Source of the DNA: Selaginella moellendorffii
Taxonomy: Eukaryota; Streptophyta; Lycopodiopsida; Selaginellales; Selaginellaceae
Assembly (NCBI RefSeq): GCF_000143415.4
Contig: NW_003314272.1
Coordinates: 1,136,018 to 1,198,517 of the forward strand
Length of the DNA stretch: 62,500 nt
Direction: 5' to 3'
This document shows, in pieces, positions 32,231-43,824 of this stretch; the stretch's first letter is position 1, and every line of letters begins with the position of its first letter. The notes below the pieces were generated by a model. It did no database searches, was not told where the DNA came from, and worked only from the letters and a program-made list of their open reading frames with translations. The position numbers and the translations under genes are program-made.

Positions 32231-33313
32231 TTAGAAGTAGAGGAAGCACAGGATCATGACACCGCCGACGAACAAGAGCAGCCGGGAGAGCAGCGTTTCC
32301 TGCTGGTCCGGGCGGAGCGGCGGCGGCAGGGGCCTCAGGTGGTGGTGGTGGTGGTGGTGACTGGCCGGCGGCGGCGGCGGCGTGTGCAAGCTCCCATACG
32401 GCAGCATGGCCGGCCCGGGTGGCGGCGCGTCGGGGAAGCCATGGAACTGGAGCCGGAAGAGCGATGGAAATAATCCAAATCCCGCGGAGAAAGTCACGTT
32501 GCCGAATCGCGCCGACGCTCCCGGCCCCGCGGCAGCTCCAGCCACGAAACCAATGCCGTATGGATCGTAGAGGCGGCGGGCGTGGTGGTGCCAGGCCGCG
32601 AGGCTGGCCTGGTGGTGGGGGTCCGAGGAGGAGCCCGACCTCTGGCCGGGGGGCCGAGATGGGATCTCCATCTCGGGCACCGAGCTGGTGGCGGGGTCGC
32701 GGTGGTCGGAGGAGGACTCCACGCAGCCTCGGCCATAGAGGGGGATGACTTTGTCCTCGTGGACGGGGGCCTTGCAAACCGGGCACTCCTTGCAGATGGA
32801 TCGCAGCTGCGTCCACTTGTAGAGGCAGGGCCAGCAGAAGAGGTGGCCGCAGAGGGTGACGACGGGATCTTGCGCGAGCTCCAGGCAGATGTTGCAGTCG
32901 AAGCTCCCGGCGGCTTGGTCGCGATCGTCGCCCTCGTCGTCCTCGTCGTCTCCATCGTCGCAATCGCGATCGCGGTCGAGGGTGGTGGAAGCTGTTTTGC
33001 TGCTGGCTGGAGGAGGAGGAGGAGGAGGAGGAGGAGGCTTGGTTCTTGATCCACCCGAGGTTCCCGGATGATCGTCGAGGCCTGGATGATCAGCTCTTAC
33101 TTGGGCATTGCCTTGTGGATCTTCTTCTTCTTCTTCTTCTTCTTCCTCGCGATCGTGTTCCACTTCGTCGTCTCGAGCTCGTAGCTCCGCCTGGGACTCA
33201 CCTGGCTTTGGGCGATCGCGAAGCTCTCCCGATCGATTGGAGGAAGAACTGGAATTGGACACCGCAGTGCTGCTGCCGCTCGCGTCCTCTGCTCCGGCGG
33301 GACTGTTCGTCAT
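32231..33313 (-). CDS. RMA: RMA-type RING E3 ubiquitin ligase
   Basis: The single exon encodes 360 aa. A long acidic, low-complexity N-terminus (poly-Glu, poly-Pro) precedes a C3HC4 RING finger at about residues 139-185 (CNIC, CGHLFCWPCL, CPVC). A Pro/His-rich linker follows, and one C-terminal membrane helix (LLLFVGGVMILCFLYF) ends the protein. This is the plan of RMA1/RNF5 ligases, which sit in the endoplasmic reticulum membrane and ubiquitinate substrates for quality control. The N- and C-terminal extensions are longer than usual. The gene converges on NRPE1 (90 bases between stops) and shares a 338-base upstream region with the MOM1-like gene. Confidence 0.92.
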   Translation of the reverse strand: MTNSPAGAEDASGSSTAVSNSSSSSNRSGELRDRPKPGESQAELRARDDEVEHDREEEEEEEEEDPQGNAQVRADHPGLDDHPGTSGGSRTKPPPPPPPPPPASSKTASTTLDRDRDCDDGDDEDDEGDDRDQAAGSFDCNICLELAQDPVVTLCGHLFCWPCLYKWTQLRSICKECPVCKAPVHEDKVIPLYGRGCVESSSDHRDPATSSVPEMEIPSRPPGQRSGSSSDPHHQASLAAWHHHARRLYDPYGIGFVAGAAAGPGASARFGNVTFSAGFGLFPSLFRLQFHGFPDAPPPGPAMLPYGSLHTPPPPPASHHHHHHHLRPLPPPLRPDQQETLLSRLLLFVGGVMILCFLYF

Positions 33314-33651
33314 CCTCGCCCGCCGCCGCTACCATCGCTAGAGCTTCTCGTCCTCTTCCATCGCCACGGCATTCTATCCTTCTTCGTAGATTTTTTTTTC
33401 CTTTGCCCCTTCAGCACAAACAGACGCATTTGACTGGCACGTCAGCGCTTGACTTCGCGGCGGTTGACCGTGCAATACCGTTTATTTTGTCCAAATTATA
33501 GGCATTTCGAATATGCCCCTGGAGAGAGAGAAGGTAGCAATTAGGGTTCATGGTTCTCGCCCAGTGGCTCGCGATGGTGCTAGGTCGCGGGCCAGCGCCG
33601 AAGCGCCGATCGACCAGGTGATTCTGTGAAAGGTCGCGGCTTGGCAGGGCG

Positions 33652-36600
33652 ATGGCGTCGGCGGGCTTCGTCCTGGGCTGGAAGGGGGACGAGGACGAGG
33701 AGGTGGATATTGGCGGGTCGGATGAGGAAGCGCCAGGGATCGAGAGCGCAGGCGCTATTATTCCAGCAGGGGTCGAGAGCGCAGCCGCGAGGAGGATTCC
33801 AGCCGAAGATTTTGAAGCTGAGAGGAACAAGAGCGCGCCGAGTCCGTCGATATTTCGGGGAAATGAAAGGGAGCTCCCGCTTCCTCCTGGCGGTAAGCAG
33901 CGTCTCGAGAATCGTGCTCTTAATGGCGCTCCAAAGCTTGGAATGGAAGCTCAGGATAGTCGAGGCTGCAAGAAGGAAGCTGGCGCTGCGAGGCGGGCAG
34001 AGAATGCTAATGGCACGGCTGCTTCGATCAAAGGCAAGGAGCCAGTGGTGGAAGAGGAAGACGAAACCATGGCATTTAAAAAGAGAAAGGTCGAATCTAG
34101 CAGCCTCCGGGATCTCAAACGCCGAAAAGACGGAGACTGGAGATCCAGCCAGTGGGTAGCTTGCGTGCTCTGCAAAAAGTGGCGAAGGTATGGCCAGAGT
34201 TTTATTTTTTTTTTCCATCTCTCTCGGCTGTACCAAACTTCTTGTCGGCAGGATTCCATTCGAGCTGACTGTGGAGAGGAGTACGTGGCACTGCAAGGAA
34301 AACGTCTGGAATTCCTCCATTGCAAGTTGCGAATGTCCACAGGTAGTTTGTTGTGCCTAAGATGTGATTAAATTCTATGATGTGCAGGAGGAGGCGAGCA
34401 CCTTTGACAACATGCCTACGATGCGGGTAGATTTCCCAAACACATTATGCATATCGGATGGCGTTTTACGGAGAACCTCCACGCCTCTGGACAAGTCTGC
34501 TGCTCCTGTACCAGATGATATGACCGTCGCAAGCGAGACGATCATCGGCAGCGCTACTGATGCCACTGATAGAGCCGCCTCTCCTGCTGAAAACGGTGCC
34601 GCCGCTTTGGACGTTTCAAAGTCTGCTCTCAAGACGCTCACCCCTGAAGAAGGTGAAGCTGTAGCGAACCAAGATGTGAGCCCCTGTCAAGTCTGTGGTT
34701 TGGGGGGTCAAACCATGTAAGCTTGATAATTGATTTCTAATCTCGCCTCTAACTTTCAGTTCTTGCAGCTCCTGCTCTCTAACAGGATGCACGAGTAGAT
34801 ATCACTTTCACTGCTTGGTTCCTCCACTGACTTCTCGTCCTAGTGGAGGGTGGTATTGCAAGAATCACAAAGTTGAATCAATATGGCTCTCGAGTGCTGA
34901 ATGCGGGGATGGTGGTCAGATGTACTACGTGAAGTGGAGAGGTCGTGCTCACCTTTATGATAGCGTGCTCAGTGAAGCCGTAGTAGCGAAGCTGGCATCG
35001 AAGAAGCTGACTCATCTAAAGAGGAATGGAAAGGTATTTGCTTGTTTTTTGGATGCTTCTAAAGTCTGACATGCAGCATTGCAGTTGCTAGAGTGGCAGC
35101 CGAGCTGGACAGTGCCAGAACGAGTCATAGGAATGCGACAAAATGATTCGCAAGAGATAGAATGGCTTGTGAAATGGACTCAACTCGGTTACGAACAATC
35201 CACATGGGAGTCTGCCTCTGCAAGATTTTTATTGGAGGAAAAAGGGCGGCTTTTGATCGATGTGTATGAGAAGTGGTGTGAAGTAGCGCGGCTGCGGGCT
35301 CGAGCTCCTCAGGCCGACAAGGTAACAATGTTTGCGTTCATACTAATGATAATATTTTCTCTTACAGGTTTCTGAAAAATGTGCGCGGCTTATAAAGCAA
35401 CCTTCTTGGCTACAAAGTGTTTCTTTGCAAGACCATCAGCTGGAAATGCTAAACAATCTTCGCGATTGCTGGTGTAAGCAGAAAGGAGGCATTGTCTTAA
35501 GTAATCCAATCCAGGTACATGGGCTATTTGTGTCCCGGCGTGATTAACTCGTTTTGCAGGAAGAACCAGTTCCGGTTGTAGCCTTCTCAATCTCTTTGTG
35601 TCGGGAATTCAGAACAAAGGAGCCCATACTGGTGGTGACTTCTCCAGAGATGCTGCCGTTTTGGGAGAAGAAGCTTAAAGAGTGGACTCTTGATCTCAAC
35701 GTAGTTATGTACTGTGGCACTCCTAATAGTAGGTACTTCATTCGACAGCATGAGTTCTCTCTGATCGAAGGCTGCGTCAAGCTACACATCGTGGTAACCA
35801 CGTTGGATGTTGTGGGCTCGGTAAGCTTCCCCTTTTTATTTTTTAATAACCATTTTCATAATCAATGCAGGATGTGGATGTGGACTTTCTTAAAGGGTTT
35901 AAGTGGTCCTGTCTATTAATTCATGACTCTCGTCGAGCTCGGAGAAGTATATACAAAAATTTGGCGAAGGTGTCTTCCAGTTTTTGTTTGCTTTTCTGTC
36001 CAGAGCCTTGGAAGGTAGTGTGTGCGTTGTCTCATTGTGTATACTCATTATTTCTTATCGTTCTTTCAGTGGGATTCCGAAGAGCGTCAACTTATTGCGG
36101 AAGTTCTTGGAAAAGATAAAAGCGTTGACTGGAAGGAGCTTGTGGCCTGCCAGCACAATGCTGAACCTGTGAATGATCTAAGGGAATATTGGGTTCCGGC
36201 GCAAATGTCCCCTGTGCAGGTTCATCAGTATTGTTTGCTCATTGTAAAACACTTCGAGCTTCTGCGGTCTGGCAATATGTCTCAGGGGGATAATATTCTT
36301 CACGAACTTGTTTCTGTTCTTCGAGATGTAAGTTTTTTTATGTAATTATCTTCTGATAATATTCTTCTGTTTCTAGAGCAGTGTTGTAGTCATCCTTATT
36401 TGGTCTCGGAAACTTTGGTAAAATCTATCGGGGAGCTCGTTCCTAAGGGGGAGTGGCTTAATGCGGGGATAAGAGCGAGTGGCAAATTGGAGCTTATGCA
36501 CAAGATGCTCTCGCACTTTTATCTGAACAAAAAGAAAACCCTTATCATTGTCCAGGTATCAAAAGTTCATCTGCTTGAGTATTGTTTCATAATTTATTTA

Positions 36601-39600
36601 TTTTCTTTTTCAGAACACACGTTCCAAACAGCTCATGAACATTATTGATGATTATCTAAAGCAACAATTTGGCTCATATGGACGCATTGAGCGAGGAATG
36701 GATGCACAGGTTCGTCAGGCATCTCTCACAAGGTTCAACTCGCAGGACTCTAGCTGTTTTGCACTTCTTCTCGAGCGCGGTGCTGCTACATCTATTCCAA
36801 ATCAGCTCACGGCCGTCGACGCGGTTTTTATCTACGACAGCGACTGGAACCCATGGAGTGACACAACGTGCATCCGAAAGCTTGGTCTCAACAACGTGAC
36901 CGTGTATAGACTGTACAGCTGCCTCACTGTGGAGGAAAAGATTCTTGATGGAGCACGGGAGGATGTGGTGTCAATCGAACGCCAACTTAAGAATTTGAGC
37001 TTGAAAGCAATGCAAGAGATGCTTCGTTGGGGTGCGGCGGCTCTACTACAGATGGACGACTGGTGTACACAAAATGATGCAGTTACGGATCCAAGGAGAG
37101 GATGGAATGGTGCAACGGTCCCAAACGAGATTGGCAAACAACTGTTTTCTCTAGATGACGATGAAGTGAAGGCTGTTTCTCTTGGCAACCACGGAACACA
37201 TCTCAGCGACAAAGCTCGAGCGATTTTGTCACACAGAGATGCGTCGTCCAAAGGAGTTCCTCTTTATGGTGTATCGTCCAAGGCTTGTGAAGACGGAAAT
37301 TCGACGGCGGCGGATGAGTTCTGGTCCCCGCTTCTCAAGGGTAAACGCGAAAAGTCGCTCCAGTTACAGGGACAAAGAACGCGAAAGCCAGTTGAATATC
37401 GAGATTTTGAAGACATATCAAAGAGAAAGAAAAGGAAACTTACGTCACCAAGTTACCTAGCGGCCCACGGCGGTAAGATAAGTGTTTTGATGCTTGGGCT
37501 AGAATCGTACTCTTTTGTTGTTTATTACAGAGCTACGGCAAGTGGATGCTTCTGATACAGTCCGTCCGACTCCTGATGCTTCAACCCAGGTAGCAGCACC
37601 TCCAGTTTCGCAAAGTTCTGGAGGTCGTGTAACAACTTCGAGCAGCCAACGAGAGGAGCAGCTTGAGCGTCTCAGCAGTTTGCAGGGAGAGCTGATGTCC
37701 CTGGGCGAGTTCATAGAGTTACCAGTAAGCAGTGCTTGGGCTTTAACTGTTTGCAGTTGTCTCACTCGACTTTCTTTCGTAGGAGAATGTACTAAAGCGC
37801 GCGTTGGAATTGCTCACTTTCGTGGTAAAGAACCTGCGGATGAATAATAATTTCCGTCACGAGGTGGAGTTGTCCTTGGTATGTTCTATATTTAATATTC
37901 GTGTTTTTAGCTTCTGAAAGACTTATGCCTTCTTCTTGGCAGTGCTGGATTGCAGCAGAACAGATGGGCGTTGACTTCGACAAAGTGGTGGCGACTTTAG
38001 CGGCAACGAGCGAGGGGTTTAATGTGGACGAGCAGTCGCTGGAGGCTGTTCACAACAAGCTCAAGATAGCTTTGGGGGCCTTTCCTGCGTCTCGTTCACA
38101 AAACGGACAGTCTCCAACGGTAGCTGCCACGGAAAAAACCCAGCCAGCGGCTGTGTCACCACGGGCTTCTTTAGATTCTCCTCCCGGGGGATGTCGTGTA
38201 TCGGTAGAAAAAAGGGACCTGTTGGAAGAAAAAAAGCAGGAACTGAAGACGAGGAGGAAAGCCCAGACTCAAAAGCTCCTGAACTCTCAAAAGCGAGTGT
38301 GGTGCGAGCTTATGGAGAACGAAACCAAGCAAAAGGTCCACCTTGAGAAGGTTTACGAAGCTGAATGCAGAACTATTCAAGCGTTGGGGACGGCTGAGAG
38401 TAGCCGGCTGCTAGCAGAGAAAGCCGAGGAACACAAGTTACGGGTGAAAGAACTTCAGACGCGGCTAGATAAGGAGAGAAGGGAATTGGGAGAGAGACAA
38501 ACGTTCACGAGGAACAGGATGGGCGCGTTCTTTGCTGATCGGCTAAAGCAGCTGGACAACGGTGTTATGCCAATTGATACTACTCCGGCAACCGACAATA
38601 CCGCTGAATTGCGGGAATGTCAACCTGAAAGTTCCGCCAACTTTAGCCACAAGGAACAGCAACTTCCGCGAGAAAGCGATGATCTCGGGCGTGGAAATTC
38701 TCGTGGTGTCCGTCAACAGCAATCTCCATGTGAGCAGCAAGCAGATCCTCCCATGATCCAGAGTGAAGACACTCCTGCTCGACCGCGAGTTTCTTCCGTT
38801 TCTATGACCACTGCGGAAGCCTCGCATCCTGTGCTTCCTGAAGCCCCCGTTCCAGCTCCTGAAATTGGTTCTAGCACAAGAGAAGAAGTCTCCGTTCCTG
38901 CTATCAGAAGTAAAGTAACTCAAGTTTATGCGAGCAGAAGCGAAGAAGTTCCAGTTCCGAACGTTCCTGCGAGCAGAAGACAAGAAGTTCAGCCTCCAAG
39001 CATTCCAGCGAGCAGGACAACTTCCATTGCTGCGAGCCGAAGAGAGGTAGTTCCGCTTACACGGGACGCTGCTATTGCTGCGAGCGGAAGAGAAGAAGTT
39101 CCAGTTACACGGGATGTTTCTATTGCTGCGAGCGGAAGAGCAGAAGCTCCGGCTGTTCCGGCTCCTGCGAGCAGAAGGGAAGAAGCCCCTCTTCCTGCGA
39201 GAACAGTAGAGGAAGTTCCACTTGCAAGTGACGTCGTCCCACCGCCAGCCAGCAGAAGCCAAGTCCCACCCGAGATCCCAGCGAGTAGAAGCCAGCAAGG
39301 ACCAGCGACCGGGAGCCGAGCCGCAGTCGTTATTGCGTTACCAGCCAGCAGAGGCCAGGAAGAATTTCCACGTACTACTAGTGGTCGGGCCAACGAAATC
39401 TTTGCAGGGAACAGAAGTCAAGTTGTCGTTGCGCTTCCTGCAACGGGTCAGATTCATGCTGAAGCTCCTCTTCCTCTTGGCCAGAGTCCGCGGGTTCCAC
39501 AGCAGCCGGTTTCCAACTTTGTGCCGCCAGCGCGCCTGTCTTCGCACTACGATCCACTGTCGCTGGAGGAGACGAGGCTGCAGAAAGAGATGGAGAAGAT

Positions 39601-40592
39601 CAAGAAGGCGCGCGACGACGAGGTTGGTTTCATCAGCCTTTCTTTGCTCAACTTCCTCGTATTTGAGTTCAGGTGGCAAGGCTTTCGAAAGAACTGGAGG
39701 CGTTGAAACGGAAGCTCGAGGACGAGTGCAAAGCGTTCGCCCAGAAGGCGGAAGCGTTACAAGGCAACCTTGCAGCGGTGGCTGCCCAACGCCGCTTATC
39801 CGAGGCGCTAAGGCTGAAAGACAGCGTGCGCCTCAAAGGTACTATTTCATTTCTCCCTGTTTCTTTACAGCCATGCGTGGTTTCTCAGGATCTCCCGGAC
39901 CGCCAGCTCCGGCAAGCGTGTGGCACAACTCCGTCATGGACTTCGCCGCCATCGCGGGCGCCAACTCGCGGCCGCAAGCTCTGGCCGGCTCCTCCTCTCC
40001 AATGGCCGCGATCTACAACACGCAGCATGGGATACTCAGAGTCCCAGGGCAGCACTTTGGCCAGCAGCAGCATCCTCAGCAGGTGATGGTCTTCCCGCCG
40101 CCATCGCCAACCAACGCGACACGAGCTCCAGATCTCCTCCGGCCAATCTCTCCCAGCTTCGCCACCCCATCAACGCAGCAGACGCATCACCATACGAGGC
40201 TCCAGTTCGTGCCAGTCTCAGCTTCTACGATGATGATGACGAGTCCAGCAGTAGCACCGCCTTCTCCCACGGTGGTGGCCACGACTCAAGAGCTCATGAA
40301 CGCCCGCGTCAGCTCGCAGGTAATGTACAGGAACATAAGCGAGAACCTGCGGCTGTCCTGGTTGAACCAGGCTCACACAGGGACAGGCGGCGGCGGCGGT
40401 AGCTTTAGTAACACAGGAGTAGTACCAGCTGCCGCGGCCACTGACGTAGCTGTGGATCACGCGGCTCAAGCTAGCGCCAGTTCTGTAGCACGAGTTCTAG
40501 CCGGAGGCAACGCATTTATCGCCCAGCACCCTCTGGACTCCCGGGTGAGCTTGGGACACGCTGACTACATCTGCTTATCAGACGAGGAGTAG
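33652..40592 (+). CDS. MOM1: MOM1-like silencing factor (CW-PHD-chromo-SNF2)
   Basis: 16 exons: 33652-34187, 34252-34342, 34388-34716, 34760-35033, 35085-35321, 35368-35514, 35560-35820, 35871-36014, 36070-36327, 36382-36555, 36614-37472, 37531-37724, 37783-37878, 37943-39622, 39673-39838, 39871-40592 (2055 aa). In order: CW zinc finger (about 165-210), PHD finger (307-353), chromodomain region (357-480), and a SNF2-like core (490-900) without Walker A (GGIVLSNPIQ stands where GLGKT belongs) or DEAH box. Next is a MOM1-type CMM2-like helical region (LSLCWIAAEQMG near 1200), then coiled coils, PASR-like repeats and a C-terminal ICLSDEE. Arabidopsis MOM1 silences without changing DNA methylation. 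The identification rests on the CMM2-like block and the dead SNF2 core. Confidence 0.85.
38881..39440 (+). repeat. Degenerate ASR-E-V coding repeats in MOM1
   Basis: This part of MOM1 exon 14 encodes many loose copies of a 10-20-residue unit such as PASRREEV or AASGREEVPV. Ser-Arg pairs recur between Pro/Val-rich spacers. It is presumably disordered. Confidence 0.7.
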
Positions 40593-40779
40593 GGAAAGAG
40601 AAAACTGTTCGAGTGACTTACTAGGAGAACACAAGGGGACATAGGAAAACGAACAAACGCTGTTCGCAATTTTGGCTTTTACACTTCTGGAAGATCTCTG
40701 AAAGAAGCACGAGAGCGAGGTTTAGAGAAGATGTGATAATAGTAGTAGTAAAAGAAGCTACGAACCTTTTCACTAGCTG

Positions 40780-43626
40780 TCAGTCTCCAGTGATCATGGC
40801 GTCTGCGTCCCTGTTTGCTGCAGCCATGGCTTCTACGTCGACAAACTCGGTTGGATCTTGCTGTGCTACTCCTGCTGCTGATGATGGCGGCGATGAGCCA
40901 TGCTGACTCCAAGCTGCCTGTTCTTGCGGTGTTTGTTCTTGTTGTCCGGCTTGGACAACGCCTTGCTGGTTCCAGGAAGCGTGAGCGTGAGCTTCCCACG
41001 GCGCTGGAATGGGACGAGTTGCCGGAGGGAGGAGCTCCATGTACGAAGGCATTGCTGGATCGGCCGCTAGAGAGCCACTGCCGTTGAGAACTCTGGGACT
41101 GGACAGGGAGCCGCTCTTGCTGTACACGAGCTCCGTCCTGCCGGCAGAGTAGATGGCGGACGTCGTAGTTTCCGGGAGTCTCAGCTCGATTCCAAAGCCG
41201 CCGCCGCCGCTACCGTTTCCACCACCGCTGCCTCCGCCATCTTGCTCCATCCCGCCAGGCGAGCCGTTTTCGTAGCACCCCGGTGGCAGCTCGCCAACGC
41301 CGACGCCGCCACCTTCAAATGCGTCCTTTTTCTGCCTCTTCCACCGCTTGGTCGACGAAGTACCGTCGTCCTCAAAGTCCTCTTCGCTCCTCTCCGTGTG
41401 GAGGTAGAGCCAGAGCTTCCTCTCGCCGTCGTAGCGTACGCACGGATCTCTCTCGTAGTGAAGCCTGTCCAAGGCACCACTCACCACCTGGTGAACTTGA
41501 GCCTCGGAAACGTCCTCGACAACGAACTGTGAGTCCCGGATCAATGCACACACGTCCGCCCGTGTCCCCACGCCACCAGGAAGCCGAGCAGCAGCGTCCC
41601 TCACCAGGCACAGAATCGTGACGTGCGGAGGCCGGTCCGGCTTGAGCATGGAATGGTCCCTGGCTTTGGAGTTCGGCTTTCCCCCGCCTCTTCTCAAAGG
41701 AGCCACCACCGACTTTTGCCCGTCCGAGCGCGTGTAAGCAAACGCCCGGTCTGGTACCGAGTAGCGAAGTATTTCCTCCTTCCGGAAGTAGGACCTCATG
41801 TCTTCCGAGCTCGGCGCGATGGTTATCAGACTCTTCTGCGCTCGCATGTCCCTGAATCTCTCCCTCTCGTCCACGGCCGCCGAGGCAACCGGAGGCGGCG
41901 GAAGTTGCAACTGGACCATTTGCTGCCGAGTTTCTTCGCCGTGCTTGTACCACGTCGCAAACGCTTCTTCCAGCTTCGAAAGGATCTTGGACGGTACACC
42001 CCAGTCGTCCGCCAGCATGTTGCCAGACTCGTCCACAGATCCCTGGGGGCCGATCCAGTACCAAGACTTCGACTCCTTCTCGTAAGTCGTGAGCGGCTTC
42101 CACCCCTTGGCTCCGGCAGGAGCAATCTTGGATGATAGGACTTTCAATGCTCCCCACGCTAAGTCTTGCAGTGGCTCCTGAGCCTGGAGGACTTTTCGAT
42201 CCCCTGGATTTTCCTGCACTCTGCTGACAACCTCCGAGAAGGGAACGCAGAAAAAACCAGCTTTTGCTGCGCCATCGTCACTGCCGTTGTCATCAGTCGG
42301 ACTCGACGGGCCACTGCTGGCATTCTTTGATAACGCTGCGTCAACGTTGGGGCCACTGTCCTTGGCCGGCGTCAGCAAAGCTCGCCTCAGAGCCGACAGG
42401 AACAAGATGATCGAAAATGGGAAGGTGACTCCCAGTTTCTTGATAACCTTCGACGGTGGTGGAGATTCCGAAACCTCTTTCTCAGCCGCCACCTTTTTCT
42501 TCGTCTTCTTCTTCTGCTCTGCCTCCTCGTTCCCTGGCTCGGCCTTCGCCACTCCAACGTCCACAAGAGCTTGCATTCTCTGCTTTCCCACACTGGAAGC
42601 CTTCTTGTCACTATCTTCCGAGCTCGTCATACTCTCATCCTCCCTGGTCCGCTTGGCCACCGAAGCCCTCTCCACATTCGACTTCCTCTTCTTCTCGCCA
42701 CTCGTCAGCGAGGAGCTTGTATTCCCGCCACCACCACCACTGTCATTTCCAAAGGCCTCCGGATCATCCGAGACTGGAGACGCCGCGTTCTCAGCCTTCC
42801 CAGGAACAGACTTCTTCACAACACCACCTTTGGAGGCAGCTCTCCCAGCCTTTGCTAAGCCCGGCTTAGCTACAGCTCCCTTCGCTACCATCCTCGTGTT
42901 CCCATGCACGGCTTCAGCCACTGGCTCGGCAGCCTTGCTCTTCAACGCATCCTTCACTGTCTCGGGCATCTTCGCCTTCTGGACAGCCTTGAAAGTCTTC
43001 TCAGCCACCTTTGGGAGCTGCGGCTTCACCTTGGTGTCCTTCCACTTCCTCCAAATCTCTAGCCTCCCCTCGATCTCCACGTCCGGATACTCCTCCCACA
43101 GCTTTTGCATCTCCACGAACGAGCTCACCATGGAATTGTGGTACTTTCTCAGCAGCTGGTAGTGCTCTTTCCTCTGGAGACACTTAATCCCGTCCGAGTA
43201 CTGCACCACATTGGGCTGGCAATGTCCTCCTTTCAAGCTCTCGAACAACTGGGCCATTGGATTCCCGAAGAAGATATTGCTAGTGCCCGAGAGAAGCTCC
43301 TTGAGCGTCGTCGCAAATGCCTCCTGGTCGATCTCCGGGGGCATGAAAGCCATGAGCTGCTCCCTCTCCTCCTCGGACAAGTAGAAATTCCAAGTCTCCA
43401 GGGACAAAATGTTCTTCAAGTCGGGAAGATCAAACAGCTCGAATGGGAAGCTGGCGATGGATTCCCCGACCTGGCAAGTCTCCATACCCTTGTCCGAGAG
43501 CTCCGATTCCGTAGAAACCTCCGAATCCTCGAGCTTCACCGCCAGCATTCTCCGGGGCGCAGCGGCGCCGGCATCGCTCGACGATCTAGCACCGCCAGCC
43601 CTGTGATTGTTGGCGAGAATCGCCAT
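40780..43626 (-). CDS. NFRKB: NFRKB-like INO80 complex subunit
   Basis: The 948-aa protein is encoded by one uninterrupted exon. The N-terminus has a DEUBAD-type domain (about residues 60-200; NFYLSEEEREQLMAFMP, GHCQPNV). The middle is Lys-rich. The block TFPFSIILFLSALRRALLTP, the segment VQENPGDRKVL and a winged-helix-like part (PPHVTILCLVRDAAARLPGG) match plant NFRKB proteins. In animals NFRKB (INO80G) joins the INO80 remodeller and holds the deubiquitinase UCH37 inactive; the plant role is inferred. The C-terminal 200 residues are Gly/Pro/Gln-rich. It converges with MOM1 and diverges from a PPR gene. Confidence 0.9.
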   Translation of the reverse strand: MAILANNHRAGGARSSSDAGAAAPRRMLAVKLEDSEVSTESELSDKGMETCQVGESIASFPFELFDLPDLKNILSLETWNFYLSEEEREQLMAFMPPEIDQEAFATTLKELLSGTSNIFFGNPMAQLFESLKGGHCQPNVVQYSDGIKCLQRKEHYQLLRKYHNSMVSSFVEMQKLWEEYPDVEIEGRLEIWRKWKDTKVKPQLPKVAEKTFKAVQKAKMPETVKDALKSKAAEPVAEAVHGNTRMVAKGAVAKPGLAKAGRAASKGGVVKKSVPGKAENAASPVSDDPEAFGNDSGGGGGNTSSSLTSGEKKRKSNVERASVAKRTREDESMTSSEDSDKKASSVGKQRMQALVDVGVAKAEPGNEEAEQKKKTKKKVAAEKEVSESPPPSKVIKKLGVTFPFSIILFLSALRRALLTPAKDSGPNVDAALSKNASSGPSSPTDDNGSDDGAAKAGFFCVPFSEVVSRVQENPGDRKVLQAQEPLQDLAWGALKVLSSKIAPAGAKGWKPLTTYEKESKSWYWIGPQGSVDESGNMLADDWGVPSKILSKLEEAFATWYKHGEETRQQMVQLQLPPPPVASAAVDERERFRDMRAQKSLITIAPSSEDMRSYFRKEEILRYSVPDRAFAYTRSDGQKSVVAPLRRGGGKPNSKARDHSMLKPDRPPHVTILCLVRDAAARLPGGVGTRADVCALIRDSQFVVEDVSEAQVHQVVSGALDRLHYERDPCVRYDGERKLWLYLHTERSEEDFEDDGTSSTKRWKRQKKDAFEGGGVGVGELPPGCYENGSPGGMEQDGGGSGGGNGSGGGGFGIELRLPETTTSAIYSAGRTELVYSKSGSLSSPRVLNGSGSLAADPAMPSYMELLPPATRPIPAPWEAHAHASWNQQGVVQAGQQEQTPQEQAAWSQHGSSPPSSAAGVAQQDPTEFVDVEAMAAANRDADAMITGD

Positions 43627-43824
43627 TTTCTCTACATCTACCTGAGCTCCACTCGCCTCCTCGATTTCTCCACTGGAGCCCTAGCTCCTAACGAACCGGG
43701 TTAGGGCTTGAGCGCCCAAAGGAATGATGACGTGGCGCTCGCCAGGCCGTTGGATAGGCCACTCCTTCTCCCTCCTCCCGGAAAGATCTTCCGCGAATGG
43801 TGCAAGCCTTCTTCCTCCTCCCGG

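Noticed and set aside
40780-43626. A hidden intron in the NFRKB-like gene around the hydrophobic block TFPFSIILFL
   Set aside because: That block is a conserved part of plant NFRKB proteins, so the uninterrupted frame is accepted.
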